Below, piece after piece: positions 1 to 6,305 of a stretch of DNA of 8,591 nucleotides. A program made the position numbers and the translations under genes. The notes below the pieces were generated by a model. It was given only the letters and a program-made list of their open reading frames with translations. It searched no databases and was not told the DNA's origin. The DNA is from Gammaproteobacteria bacterium (GTDB taxonomy: Bacteria > Pseudomonadota > Gammaproteobacteria > GCA-001735895): assembly GCA_024763185.1 (NCBI GenBank), contig JANTFY010000092.1, positions 1-8,591 of the forward strand, in the 5' to 3' direction. Position 1 is the first letter of the stretch. Each line of letters opens with the position of its first letter.

Positions 1-236
1 ACAGGCCTGGACAGGCTGAACTCCAGTTCGGAAATGGTATAGGTAGCAACCGGTTCAGAGCTGGTCTTTGCAGAGGATTCCGACGTTGTAGCGGGGGCCT
101 GCTCAAGAGCGGGTTGAGCCAGAACCGGGCCAGCAGTTTGTGGTTTCAAAGCGATTTTATTAGATTCACAACCAGTCAGTTGCGACAATGCTGCAGTCAG
201 GGCAATTGCAGATAATGTGTTATGTATTTTTATCAC
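1..236 (-). CDS. Outer-membrane lipoprotein, N-terminal part only; probably lytic transglycosylase MltD
   Basis: A minus-strand reading frame starts at GTG (complement of 234-236) and stays open to the window edge, giving 78 codons. The protein begins MIKIHNTLSAIALTAALSQL and reaches a lipobox L20-T21-G22-C23, the signal for lipid attachment and signal peptidase II cleavage. Glu at +2 after the cysteine, rather than Asp, fits sorting to the outer membrane. After the cysteine comes a low-complexity linker rich in Ala, Pro, Ser, Thr and Glu (about residues 30-62), typical of a tether in front of a periplasmic domain. No catalytic domain lies inside the window. MltD, a LysM-containing murein transglycosylase, is inferred only from gene order: in gammaproteobacteria mltD commonly lies near yafS, rnhA and dnaQ. 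No in-frame ATG is available, and there is no clear Shine-Dalgarno sequence before the GTG. The lipoprotein call is firm; the MltD identity is tentative. Confidence 0.72.
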   Translation of the reverse strand, partial: MIKIHNTLSAIALTAALSQLTGCESNKIALKPQTAGPVLAQPALEQAPATTSESSAKTSSEPVATYTISELEFSLSRP

Positions 237-259
237 TTGGTTTATTATAAAGTTATGAT
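230..259 (+). promoter_or_regulatory. Candidate sigma-70 promoter for the methyltransferase-rnhA-dnaQ genes
   Basis: TTATCA (230-235, four of six matches to the -35 consensus) and TATGAT (254-259, five of six matches to the -10 consensus) are separated by 18 bases. Transcription would start near 266, about 45 bases before the ATG at 312. The promoter overlaps the start codon and the candidate -10 box of the divergent lipoprotein gene, so the two directions would share one short control region. Confidence 0.35.
244..249 (-). promoter_or_regulatory. Candidate -10 box for the minus-strand lipoprotein gene
   Basis: On the minus strand the sequence reads TATAAT, a perfect sigma-70 -10 hexamer, ending 7 bases before the GTG start at 236. 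Transcription would begin about 7 bases downstream, almost at the start codon, so the mRNA would be leaderless or nearly so. No convincing -35 box lies 16-18 bases upstream, where the minus strand reads around GCGCAA or CGCGCA. Confidence 0.35.
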
Positions 260-311
260 CTAAGTTTGCGCGAGATGCTACAAGTCCTCGACCTTCAACG
301 CAAGGTTAATA

Positions 312-1091
312 ATGTTTAAAAATAGCTCAAATAAATCAAATATCAAACACTCTTTGCCAGCCAGCCTGCCTTTGAATATCTGGTATCTAAGCCCATTGGG
401 TCAGTACCTACTGGAGCAGATTAAAAGTTGTCTCGATGAAGTTTTGAGTACCAGCTTCGGCTACTATGCCCTGGCGCTCGGTTGTGAAAGTCTGGGCGAT
501 CAGATTTTACACAATTGCCGGGTAAAACATGTTTATAAGCTTGGCCAGGATACTGATTTTCAGGATGTTCAAATCAATGCCACCGCTTTACCCATCGCCA
601 ATGACAGTACCGACCTGGTGGTTTTGATTCATGCGCTGTCGCAATCCTCGGATCCACACGCCATTTTACGCGAAGTGAATCGTATACTTATCCCAGATGG
701 CAAGTTGATTATCATCGATTTCAACCCGGTCTCGTTATGGGGTTTGCGCCATCTGTTTCAGGCGTGGCTGGATGATGCCCCCTGGGCCGGTCATTATTAT
801 ACGGCCAGACGCCTCAAGGACTGGGCCAGTCTGCTCGGTTTTGAACAGCTTGAGCATTACCGTTGTGCGCACATTCTGCCGATTAATTATCAAAAACTGA
901 TCCAGCGTTCACGCATTCTGAGTAAAATCATGCAGCGCTGGCTGAATTTTTCAGCCGCTATTAATGTGTTGGTGTTTGAAAAGAACACGATTCCACTCAC
1001 ACCGGTAAAAAACCACTGGGTTAAAGGGAAAATTTTACCGCCCAAGGTTGTCCGGCCAACCGTGGGGCGGGGCATGAAGTATGGCAAATAA
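312..1091 (+). CDS. YafS-like class I SAM-dependent methyltransferase
   Basis: This 259-residue protein has the size and layout of the YafS group of class I methyltransferases (Methyltransf_11 type). The N-terminal part carries the LSPLGQYLLEQIK segment (about 26-38), typical of this group. The usual glycine-rich SAM loop is degenerate: LALGCESLGDQ (54-64) stands where a G-x-G-x-G motif is expected, which is common in these proteins. The middle is better conserved: LPIANDSTDLVVLIHAL (93-109) corresponds to motifs II/III, and EVNRILIPDGKLIIIDFNP (121-139) is the usual strand after motif III. The rest (140-259) is less conserved and ends basic. Substrate and physiological role are unknown. The ATG at 312 follows an AAGG at about 302-305. 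The last 11 bases overlap rnhA, which suggests translational coupling. The methyltransferase fold is quite certain; activity is inferred. Confidence 0.85.
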   Translation: MFKNSSNKSNIKHSLPASLPLNIWYLSPLGQYLLEQIKSCLDEVLSTSFGYYALALGCESLGDQILHNCRVKHVYKLGQDTDFQDVQINATALPIANDSTDLVVLIHALSQSSDPHAILREVNRILIPDGKLIIIDFNPVSLWGLRHLFQAWLDDAPWAGHYYTARRLKDWASLLGFEQLEHYRCAHILPINYQKLIQRSRILSKIMQRWLNFSAAINVLVFEKNTIPLTPVKNHWVKGKILPPKVVRPTVGRGMKYGK

Positions 1092-1530
1092 GGTGATCTT
1101 GTACACCGATGGTGCCTGTCGCGGCAACCCCGGGCCGGGCGGTTGGGGTGTTTATCTGCAGTACGGTGATTCAACTAAGAAGCTGCATGGTTATGCCCCG
1201 CAAACCACCAATAATCGCATGGAGTTGACGGCCGTAATCGAGGGTCTCAAGGCATTGAAGCGCGATTGTGATATAGAATTAAATACAGACTCAAAATATG
1301 TACTGCAGGGCCTCACCGAATGGCTGCCGGGCTGGAAAAAAAACGGCTGGAAAACAGCGGCCAAAAAACCGGTTAAAAATGTGGACCTTTGGAAAAAGCT
1401 GGACCAGGAAGTCAACAGGCACAGGATTAACTGGCACTGGGTAAAGGGGCATTCCGGCATTCACGGCAACGAAGTGGCTGACGAGCTGGCCAATCAAGCT
1501 ATCGATCAAAACAACGGCATTGAACCATGA
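1081..1530 (+). CDS. rnhA: Ribonuclease HI
   Basis: RNase HI cleaves the RNA strand of RNA-DNA hybrids, removing primers and R-loops in the cytoplasm. The 149-residue protein is close to the usual size for bacterial RNase HI, and the catalytic residues sit at the same numbers as in the E. coli enzyme: D10 in YTDGACRGNPGPGG, E48 in NNRMELTA, D70 in NTDSKYV and D134 in GNEVADELA, with the loop histidine H124 in VKGHSG. The tryptophan- and lysine-rich basic protrusion (WLPGWKKNGWK, 81-91) that helps bind hybrids is present, so this is the basic-protrusion form. The ATG lies inside the last codons of the methyltransferase gene, and the end overlaps dnaQ by four bases (ATGA). In E. coli rnhA and dnaQ diverge; here they run the same way and probably share a transcript. 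Confidence 0.98.
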   Translation: MANKVILYTDGACRGNPGPGGWGVYLQYGDSTKKLHGYAPQTTNNRMELTAVIEGLKALKRDCDIELNTDSKYVLQGLTEWLPGWKKNGWKTAAKKPVKNVDLWKKLDQEVNRHRINWHWVKGHSGIHGNEVADELANQAIDQNNGIEP

Positions 1531-2219
1531 ATCGACAAATCGTACTGGATACAGAAACCACCGGCCTGGAACCGTCAAAGGGGCATCGCATCATCGAAAT
1601 CGGTTGTATTGAAATGATCAACCGGCGGGTAACCGACAATCATTGGCATCATTATATCCAGCCGGACCGGGAAGTGGATGTCGGTGCTTTTGAGGTACAT
1701 GGCATCAGTAATGAATTTCTGCAGGATAAACCGCGTTTTCACGAACTGGTGGACAGCTTTCTGGATTATATACAGGGTGCCGAGCTGATCATTCACAATG
1801 CCCCGTTCGACGTAGGTTTCCTGAATCATGAATTAAGCCTGCTGGAAAATAAGCCGAGGATTGAAGATATCTGTACGGTGCTGGATACGCTGGTGATGGC
1901 GCGCCAGAAACACCCGGGGCAGAAAAACAACCTGGATGCGTTGTGTAAACGTTATGAAATAGACAATAGTGCCAGGACCCTGCACGGCGCGTTGCTGGAT
2001 TCGGAGATACTGGCCGAAGTCTACCTGAACATGACCGGTGGGCAGACGGCCTTATTGCTGGATGCCGAGGATGATCAGCAACAGCATGCTGAAAGTATTC
2101 AGGTTTCGGACCTGCAGGTCGAAAATCTGCCGCTGTGGCAGGCCAGTGAAAAAGACCTTGATGCGCATCAGCAGTACCTTGATTTTATACAGCAAAAGGC
2201 AGGGCAGTGTGCCTGGTAG
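1527..2219 (+). CDS. dnaQ: DNA polymerase III epsilon subunit (3'-5' proofreading exonuclease)
   Basis: Epsilon removes misincorporated bases during chromosome replication, as part of the polymerase III core with alpha and theta. The 230-residue protein is a DEDDh exonuclease. Exo I is LDTETTGLEP with D8 and E10; exo II is IIHNAPFDVGFLNHEL with D95; exo III is LHGALLDSEILAEVY with H153 and D158. These match the five E. coli metal-binding and general-base positions. After the nuclease domain, GGQTALLL (171-178) lines up with the E. coli sequence containing QTSMAF and fits a Q-x-x-L clamp-binding motif, so contact with the beta clamp is likely. The C-terminal tail (about 180-230) is the expected alpha-binding region. 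The start overlaps the rnhA stop (ATGA), with no strong ribosome binding site of its own, which points to coupled translation. Confidence 0.97.
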   Translation: MNRQIVLDTETTGLEPSKGHRIIEIGCIEMINRRVTDNHWHHYIQPDREVDVGAFEVHGISNEFLQDKPRFHELVDSFLDYIQGAELIIHNAPFDVGFLNHELSLLENKPRIEDICTVLDTLVMARQKHPGQKNNLDALCKRYEIDNSARTLHGALLDSEILAEVYLNMTGGQTALLLDAEDDQQQHAESIQVSDLQVENLPLWQASEKDLDAHQQYLDFIQQKAGQCAW

Positions 2220-2235
2220 TTACAAACTGTTGTAA
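2220..2235 (+). terminator. Weak stem-loop just after dnaQ
   Basis: TTACAA (2220-2225) and TTGTAA (2230-2235) form a perfect 6-base stem with a 4-base loop directly after the dnaQ stop. The stem is AT-rich and is not followed by a clear T run, so it is a poor intrinsic terminator. Nothing else in 2220-2280 looks like one. Confidence 0.2.
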
Positions 2236-2281
2236 TAGATTCAGTTTATACCTTAACGATCTTTATTAATAATTTCTATCC

Positions 2282-2310
2282 ATTTAGGGTAAGGCTAAAT
2301 ACCCCTATTT
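2282..2310. promoter_or_regulatory. Possible regulator site upstream of soeA (TACCCCT core)
   Basis: AAATA-CCCC-TATTT (2297-2310) is a perfect 5-base inverted repeat around CCCC. The GGGTA at 2287-2291 also pairs with TACCC at 2300-2304. TACCCCT (2300-2306) fits the NarL/NarP heptamer consensus TACYYMT. It lies about 45 bases upstream of the start site expected from the -10 boxes at 2334-2344, a usual position for an activator. Which protein binds, if any, is unknown. Confidence 0.25.
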
Positions 2311-2328
2311 TTCTCTGCATAAGGTGGA

Positions 2329-2348
2329 GCTAATATAATATAATTAGC
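2329..2348 (+). promoter_or_regulatory. soeA promoter -10 region with two overlapping TATAAT boxes
   Basis: Two perfect -10 hexamers overlap by one base: TATAAT at 2334-2339 and at 2339-2344. They sit inside an inverted repeat whose arms are GCTAAT (2329-2334) and ATTAGC (2343-2348). The corresponding -35 positions are poor (TGCATA, TTCTCT), which suggests that an activator is needed. Transcription would begin about 2346-2351, leaving a leader of about 25-30 bases before the ATG at 2375. That leader has no strong Shine-Dalgarno sequence and contains an ATGTAG start-stop at 2357-2362. Confidence 0.5.
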
Positions 2349-2374
2349 AGATACTTATGTAGAATGATCGTCCC

Positions 2375-5335
2375 ATGTCCACTCCCAAATCGGATAAATC
2401 CAGCCAATATTCCTCTAACAATTGGGGTGATAAATATACCCAGACAGCCACTGAAAACCACGGCAACCAGGAAGTAAAGTACACCACCTGTTACATGTGT
2501 GCCTGTCGCTGCGGTATTAAGGTTACACTCAGGGACGGGGAGGTACGTCACATTGAGGGCAACCCCGACCACCCGCATAACCAGGGTGTTATCTGCGCCA
2601 AGGGTTCGTCGGGTGCCATGAAACAATATTCACCGGCGCGTATCACCAAACCCCTGCTGCGCAAGCCTAATGCCGAGCGCGGAGCCTCAGAGTTCCAGGA
2701 AATCAGTTGGGAAAAGGCTTTTGATATCATGCAGGAGCGGCTGGCCAAAATCCGCAGTGAAGACCCCAAGCAATTTGCCCTGTATACCGGTCGAGACCAG
2801 ATGCAGGCATTGACCGGCATGTTTGCCAAGCAGTTCGGTACACCCAACTACGCGGCTCACGGCGGTTTCTGTTCGGTCAACATGGCGGCCGGCATGATTT
2901 ATTCAATCGGCGGGTCGTTCTGGGAGTTTGGCGGACCGGACCTGGACCGGGCCAAATTATTCGTCATGTTTGGTACCGCGGAAGATCACGACTCCAACCC
3001 GCTGAAAATTCATATTTCAAAATTCAAACGTCGCGGCGGCAAATTCATTTCCATCAACCCGATCCGTACTGGCTATTCCGCGATTGCCGATGAATGGGTG
3101 CCGATCAAACCGGGCACCGATGGTGCGCTGTTAATGGCGCTGATTCACCAGTTGATCAAGCAGGGATTGTATGACCGCGAATTCCTGGTCAAATACACCA
3201 ACTCGGCGGAGCTGGTTATCGATGATGAAAGCCGGGATGATCACGGTCTGTTCAAACGCTTCGACATGCATATTGAAGAAGGCTGTTTCGATCCGGAAAA
3301 CAAATTGTGGTGGGACCGTGAACTGGATAAGGAAATCTCCACGCATACCCCGGGTGTGGACCCACGCCTGCTCGGTGCCTTTACCCTGGAAGACGGCACG
3401 CCGGTCAAACCGGCCTTCCAGTTACTCATGGAACGTGTTGAGGAATATACGCCGGAATGGGCGGAAGGCATCACCGGCATCCCCGCGGATGATATTATTC
3501 GCCTGGCCCACGAAATGGGTGTTACCGCGCGCGACCACCAGATCGAACTGCCCATTCAATGGGTCGACTGCTGGGAAAATACACACGATTCGGTGAAGGG
3601 CAACCCGGTCGCGTTCCATGCCATGCGTGGACTGGCGGCACATTCCAACGGGTTCCAATCGATACGCGCGCTGAGTATCCTGATGACCTTGCTGGGCACC
3701 ATCGATCGACCCGGTGGTTTTCGCCATAAGGCACCGTTTCCACGCCCCATACCACCGTGCCCGAAACCGCCGAACAGTCCTGCCGGTGTTCAACCGGAAA
3801 CCCCGCTTGACGGCATGCCCCTGGGCTGGCCATCCAAACCTGAAGACCTGTTTATCGACGACGAAGGTAACCCGGTGCGTCTCGACAAGGCCTTCTCCTG
3901 GGAGTACCCGCTGTCGGTGCATGGCTTGATGCATAATGCCATTACCAACGCCTGGCGTGGTGATCCCTACAAGATAGACACCATGATGCTGTTTATGGCC
4001 AATATGGCCTGGAACTCATCCATGAACACGGTCAATGTGCGAGAAATGCTCAAAGATAAGGATGAAAACGGCGAGTACAAAATTCCGTTCCTGATCGTGT
4101 GTGATGCCTTCCAGTCCGAAACGGTGGCGTTTGCTGATCTGGTGTTGCCGGATACCACCTACCTGGAACGTCACGATGCCCTGTCCATGCTGGACCGGCC
4201 CATCTCCGAATACAGTGGACCGGTCGATTCGGTGCGAATTCCCGTGGTGCCTCCCACCGGTGAGTGCAAGCCGTTCCAGGAAGTGCTGATCGAGATGGGA
4301 TCGCGCCTTGGATTGCCAGCTTTTGTGGATGACCAGGGCGAGCGCAAATACCGCGACTACCCGGATTTCATCACCAACTACGAAACCTCGCCTGGTTCCG
4401 GTATCGGCTTTCTGGCCGGCTGGCGTGGTAAGGGCGGCGAAAAGTTCCTGAAAGGGGAGCCCAATCCGCGTCAATGGGAAATGTACCAAAATAACGGTTG
4501 CGTTTATCACTACGAACTACCCAAGTCCTACCAGTACATGCGTAACTGGAACAAGGGCTACCTGCAATGGGCGCGGGCGCACGGTATGACGCGATATGCC
4601 GAGCCGATCACCATTCATCTGTATTCCGAAGTGTTGCAGAAATTTCGCCTCGCGGCACAGGGTAAAAGGGTTGGACGTCAGCCACCCGATCGCCTGCGTA
4701 AACGCATCGAATCGAATTTTGATCCGTTACCGTTTTACAGTGAAACCTTGTTATCGCGCCTGTCGAACACACACGATTACCCGCTGAATGCGTTGACCCA
4801 GCGTCCGATGGCGATGTACCACTCCTGGGATTCGATGAATGCCTGGCTACGCCAGATTCACACCCACAATTACCTGTTCGTGAATCCGAAAATGGCCAAG
4901 CCGAAAGGCATTGCTGATGGTGACTGGATCTGGGTGGAGTCGCCCACTGGCAAGGTGCGTTGCATGTGTCGCTACAGTGAAGCCGTGGAACCGGGGACGG
5001 TCTGGACCTGGAATGCCATCGGCAAGGCGGCCGGTGCCTGGGGACTCTCCGGCAAGGCCAACGAGTCGAACAAGGGGTTTTTGTTGAATCACCTGATTCC
5101 TGAAGAATTACCGCGTTGCGAGGCAGGCAATCACCTGTCCAATTCTGACCCGATAACCGGGCAGGCTGCCTGGTTTGACGTGCGCGTCAAGATTTACAAG
5201 GCCGACGAAACCGAGCCACCCGTGACCTCGCCACAGTTCACCCTGCAAAAGGAGTTGCCAGGACAGAACAAACGACGCAAAAAATGGCAGTCATACATTG
5301 CCGGCATGTTCCGCAGTAAGGAGGGTATCCAATGA
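2375..5335 (+). CDS. soeA: Sulfite-oxidising complex molybdopterin subunit SoeA
   Basis: This 986-residue catalytic subunit belongs to the DMSO reductase superfamily of molybdenum bis-MGD enzymes. The best assignment is SoeA, which oxidises sulfite to sulfate on the cytoplasmic side of the membrane. The N-terminal FeS site is C39-x2-C42-x3-C46-x27-C74. HGGFCSVN places C166 where PsrA/PhsA-type enzymes have the cysteine ligand of molybdenum. Other family blocks are LFVMFGTAEDHDSNP (195-209), ISINPIRTGYSAIADEWVPI (225-244) with GTDG following, LPDTTYLERHD (591-601) and a C-terminal dinucleotide-binding domain (about 805-940) with DGDWIWVESPTGKV. A proline-rich insertion lies at about 452-490. 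There is no twin-arginine signal: the first 35 residues are polar, unlike exported polysulfide, thiosulfate or tetrathionate reductases. An in-frame TAG at 2360-2362 rules out a longer N-terminus from an upstream start, so the ATG at 2375 holds. The stop overlaps soeB. Substrate direction is inferred, not shown. Confidence 0.85.
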   Translation: MSTPKSDKSSQYSSNNWGDKYTQTATENHGNQEVKYTTCYMCACRCGIKVTLRDGEVRHIEGNPDHPHNQGVICAKGSSGAMKQYSPARITKPLLRKPNAERGASEFQEISWEKAFDIMQERLAKIRSEDPKQFALYTGRDQMQALTGMFAKQFGTPNYAAHGGFCSVNMAAGMIYSIGGSFWEFGGPDLDRAKLFVMFGTAEDHDSNPLKIHISKFKRRGGKFISINPIRTGYSAIADEWVPIKPGTDGALLMALIHQLIKQGLYDREFLVKYTNSAELVIDDESRDDHGLFKRFDMHIEEGCFDPENKLWWDRELDKEISTHTPGVDPRLLGAFTLEDGTPVKPAFQLLMERVEEYTPEWAEGITGIPADDIIRLAHEMGVTARDHQIELPIQWVDCWENTHDSVKGNPVAFHAMRGLAAHSNGFQSIRALSILMTLLGTIDRPGGFRHKAPFPRPIPPCPKPPNSPAGVQPETPLDGMPLGWPSKPEDLFIDDEGNPVRLDKAFSWEYPLSVHGLMHNAITNAWRGDPYKIDTMMLFMANMAWNSSMNTVNVREMLKDKDENGEYKIPFLIVCDAFQSETVAFADLVLPDTTYLERHDALSMLDRPISEYSGPVDSVRIPVVPPTGECKPFQEVLIEMGSRLGLPAFVDDQGERKYRDYPDFITNYETSPGSGIGFLAGWRGKGGEKFLKGEPNPRQWEMYQNNGCVYHYELPKSYQYMRNWNKGYLQWARAHGMTRYAEPITIHLYSEVLQKFRLAAQGKRVGRQPPDRLRKRIESNFDPLPFYSETLLSRLSNTHDYPLNALTQRPMAMYHSWDSMNAWLRQIHTHNYLFVNPKMAKPKGIADGDWIWVESPTGKVRCMCRYSEAVEPGTVWTWNAIGKAAGAWGLSGKANESNKGFLLNHLIPEELPRCEAGNHLSNSDPITGQAAWFDVRVKIYKADETEPPVTSPQFTLQKELPGQNKRRKKWQSYIAGMFRSKEGIQ
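5317..5325 (+). promoter_or_regulatory. Strong ribosome binding site for soeB inside soeA
   Basis: TAAGGAGGG lies inside the last codons of soeA, six bases before the soeB ATG at 5332. It supports that start and suggests that soeB has efficient initiation of its own on top of the ATGA overlap. Confidence 0.85.
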
Positions 5336-6057
5336 CACAATTAGCACTGGTTATAGATTTGAATGTTTGTGTCGGTTGTCATGCCTGTGTGACCAGTTGC
5401 AAACAATGGAATACATCCGGTACGGCTGGCCCTTTGCCGGATCAGCGTCCCTACGATGACGATCCATCAGGGGTGTTTTTCAACCGCGTTCAAACCTATG
5501 AGGTGGGTTGTTTCCCCGATACCGAAACCGTGCATTTCCCCAAATCCTGCCTGCATTGCGAGGATCCGCCCTGCGTACCGGTTTGCCCAACCGGTGCCAG
5601 TTACAAGCGTGAGGATAACGGGGTGGTGTTGGTCGATTACGACAAGTGCATCGGTTGCAAGTATTGTTCCTGGGCCTGTCCTTACGGCGCACGTGAGTTC
5701 GATGAAAACAACAAGGTCATGAAGAAATGTACCCTGTGCATCGATCGTATCACCGATATGTCACTGCCCGAAGAAGAACGCAAACCGGCCTGTGTCATGG
5801 CCTGCCCAACCAGTGCGCGTATCTATGGTGATGTACATGATCCGGAATCCGCCGCGTCCAAGGCAATCCGCGAAGAAGGCGGCTATCAGTTACAGCCGGA
5901 GTGGGGCACCAAACCGGCCAACCATTACCTGCCGCGGCGTAAGCAACAGATCCATATTTCCGAAGAGGAGCTGGTGCGAGCGGATAATCCGCTGCGTAAG
6001 GAAGACGAAGTGCCCTTCGATCAGCAAAGTGAGACTTTGGATGACGTTGCCTGGTAG
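5332..6057 (+). CDS. soeB: Sulfite-oxidising complex iron-sulfur subunit SoeB
   Basis: This 241-residue electron-transfer subunit of the DmsB/PsrB/NrfC type has sixteen cysteines in four groups, enough for four [4Fe-4S] clusters: C13-C16-C19-C23 (CVGCHACVTSC), C73-C76-C81-C85 (CLHCEDPPCVPVC), C106-C109-C112-C116 (CIGCKYCSWAC), and C133-C136 with C154-C158. It should carry electrons from the SoeA molybdenum site towards SoeC and the quinone pool. It has no signal peptide, in line with a cytoplasmic location beside SoeA. An additional cysteine, C60, is not part of these groups. The charged C-terminal tail (about 205-241) lies after the last cluster motif. The ATG overlaps the soeA stop by four bases and has a strong ribosome binding site. 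The family is certain; the Soe assignment rests on the gene set and the missing Tat signal in SoeA. Confidence 0.9.
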   Translation: MTQLALVIDLNVCVGCHACVTSCKQWNTSGTAGPLPDQRPYDDDPSGVFFNRVQTYEVGCFPDTETVHFPKSCLHCEDPPCVPVCPTGASYKREDNGVVLVDYDKCIGCKYCSWACPYGAREFDENNKVMKKCTLCIDRITDMSLPEEERKPACVMACPTSARIYGDVHDPESAASKAIREEGGYQLQPEWGTKPANHYLPRRKQQIHISEEELVRADNPLRKEDEVPFDQQSETLDDVAW

Positions 6058-6103
6058 TTTAAAACTTTTTTATTGGGGATAAGTAAATCCCTTGGCTTGA
6101 GCC

Positions 6104-6217
6104 GAAAAATCGTCATACCGGGCTTGACCCGGTATCCATAGAAAAGGTGGCATGGTTAAAGTTGCTTGCTTCCGATTGAAACGGTTTCCCGCCTACGCGG
6201 GAATGACACTGAAAAAT
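6104..6217. mobile_element. MITE-like palindromic repeat element between soeB and soeC, with flanking direct repeats
   Basis: The core (6112-6207) begins GTCAT and ends ATGAC, and each end folds into a hairpin. The left one is ATACCGGG (6115-6122), loop CTTGA, CCCGGTAT (6128-6135). The right one is TTCCCGC (6186-6192), loop CTAC, GCGGGAA (6197-6203). The heptamer GAAAAAT stands on both sides, at 6104-6110 and 6211-6217, and may be a target-site duplication. No ORF of note lies inside. Short intergenic repeats with GTCATxCC-type hairpin ends are familiar from many proteobacterial genomes. That this is a non-autonomous mobile element is inferred from structure; other genomic copies cannot be seen here. 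Confidence 0.6.
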
Positions 6218-6225
6218 TTGAGCCT

Positions 6226-6248
6226 TTATGACTGGCTATCAGTCATAA
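6226..6248. repeat. Perfect 9-base stem-loop upstream of soeC
   Basis: TTATGACTG (6226-6234) and CAGTCATAA (6240-6248) pair perfectly around the 5-base loop GCTAT. No T run follows, so it is not a standard terminator. It contains the ATGAC/GTCAT pair seen at the ends of the element just upstream, and may be related to it, be an operator, or protect or process the soe mRNA. Confidence 0.6.
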
Positions 6249-6255
6249 CGTGAAG

Positions 6256-6276
6256 CCACCGGCTTTGAGCCGATGG
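6256..6276. repeat. Second stem-loop upstream of soeC
   Basis: CGGCT (6260-6264) pairs with AGCCG (6268-6272) around TTG. The stem extends past one C-A mismatch by CCA (6256-6258) with TGG (6274-6276). It lies 29 bases before the soeC ATG. Position and order suggest an effect on soeC translation or on mRNA stability, but no T run marks it as a terminator. Confidence 0.4.
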
Positions 6277-6305
6277 GTTATTTACATTAGTTAAGAGTAG
6301 AAAAC

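Noticed and set aside
890..1578. Minus-strand open frames across the yafS end, rnhA and the start of dnaQ
   Set aside because: They lie opposite genes with intact catalytic motifs, have no recognisable domains and are shadows of those genes.
2364..2480. Overlapping out-of-frame ATG ORF upstream of and into soeA
   Set aside because: It has no ribosome binding site and no recognisable product; it overlaps the conserved soeA start.
2375..2485. Tat signal peptide on the molybdenum subunit
   Set aside because: No twin arginine and no hydrophobic segment occur before the first cysteine motif, and an in-frame stop just upstream excludes a longer N-terminus.
3422..3934. Long minus-strand frame opposite soeA (170 codons)
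   Set aside because: It is antisense to a conserved part of soeA, has no domain signal and no upstream ribosome binding site of note.
6060..6072. T-rich stretch right after soeB as a terminator
   Set aside because: No GC-rich stem precedes it.
6149..6168. TGGCA...TTGC resembling a sigma-54 promoter before soeC
   Set aside because: The distance between the GG and GC elements is wrong (13 or 8 bases instead of 10).
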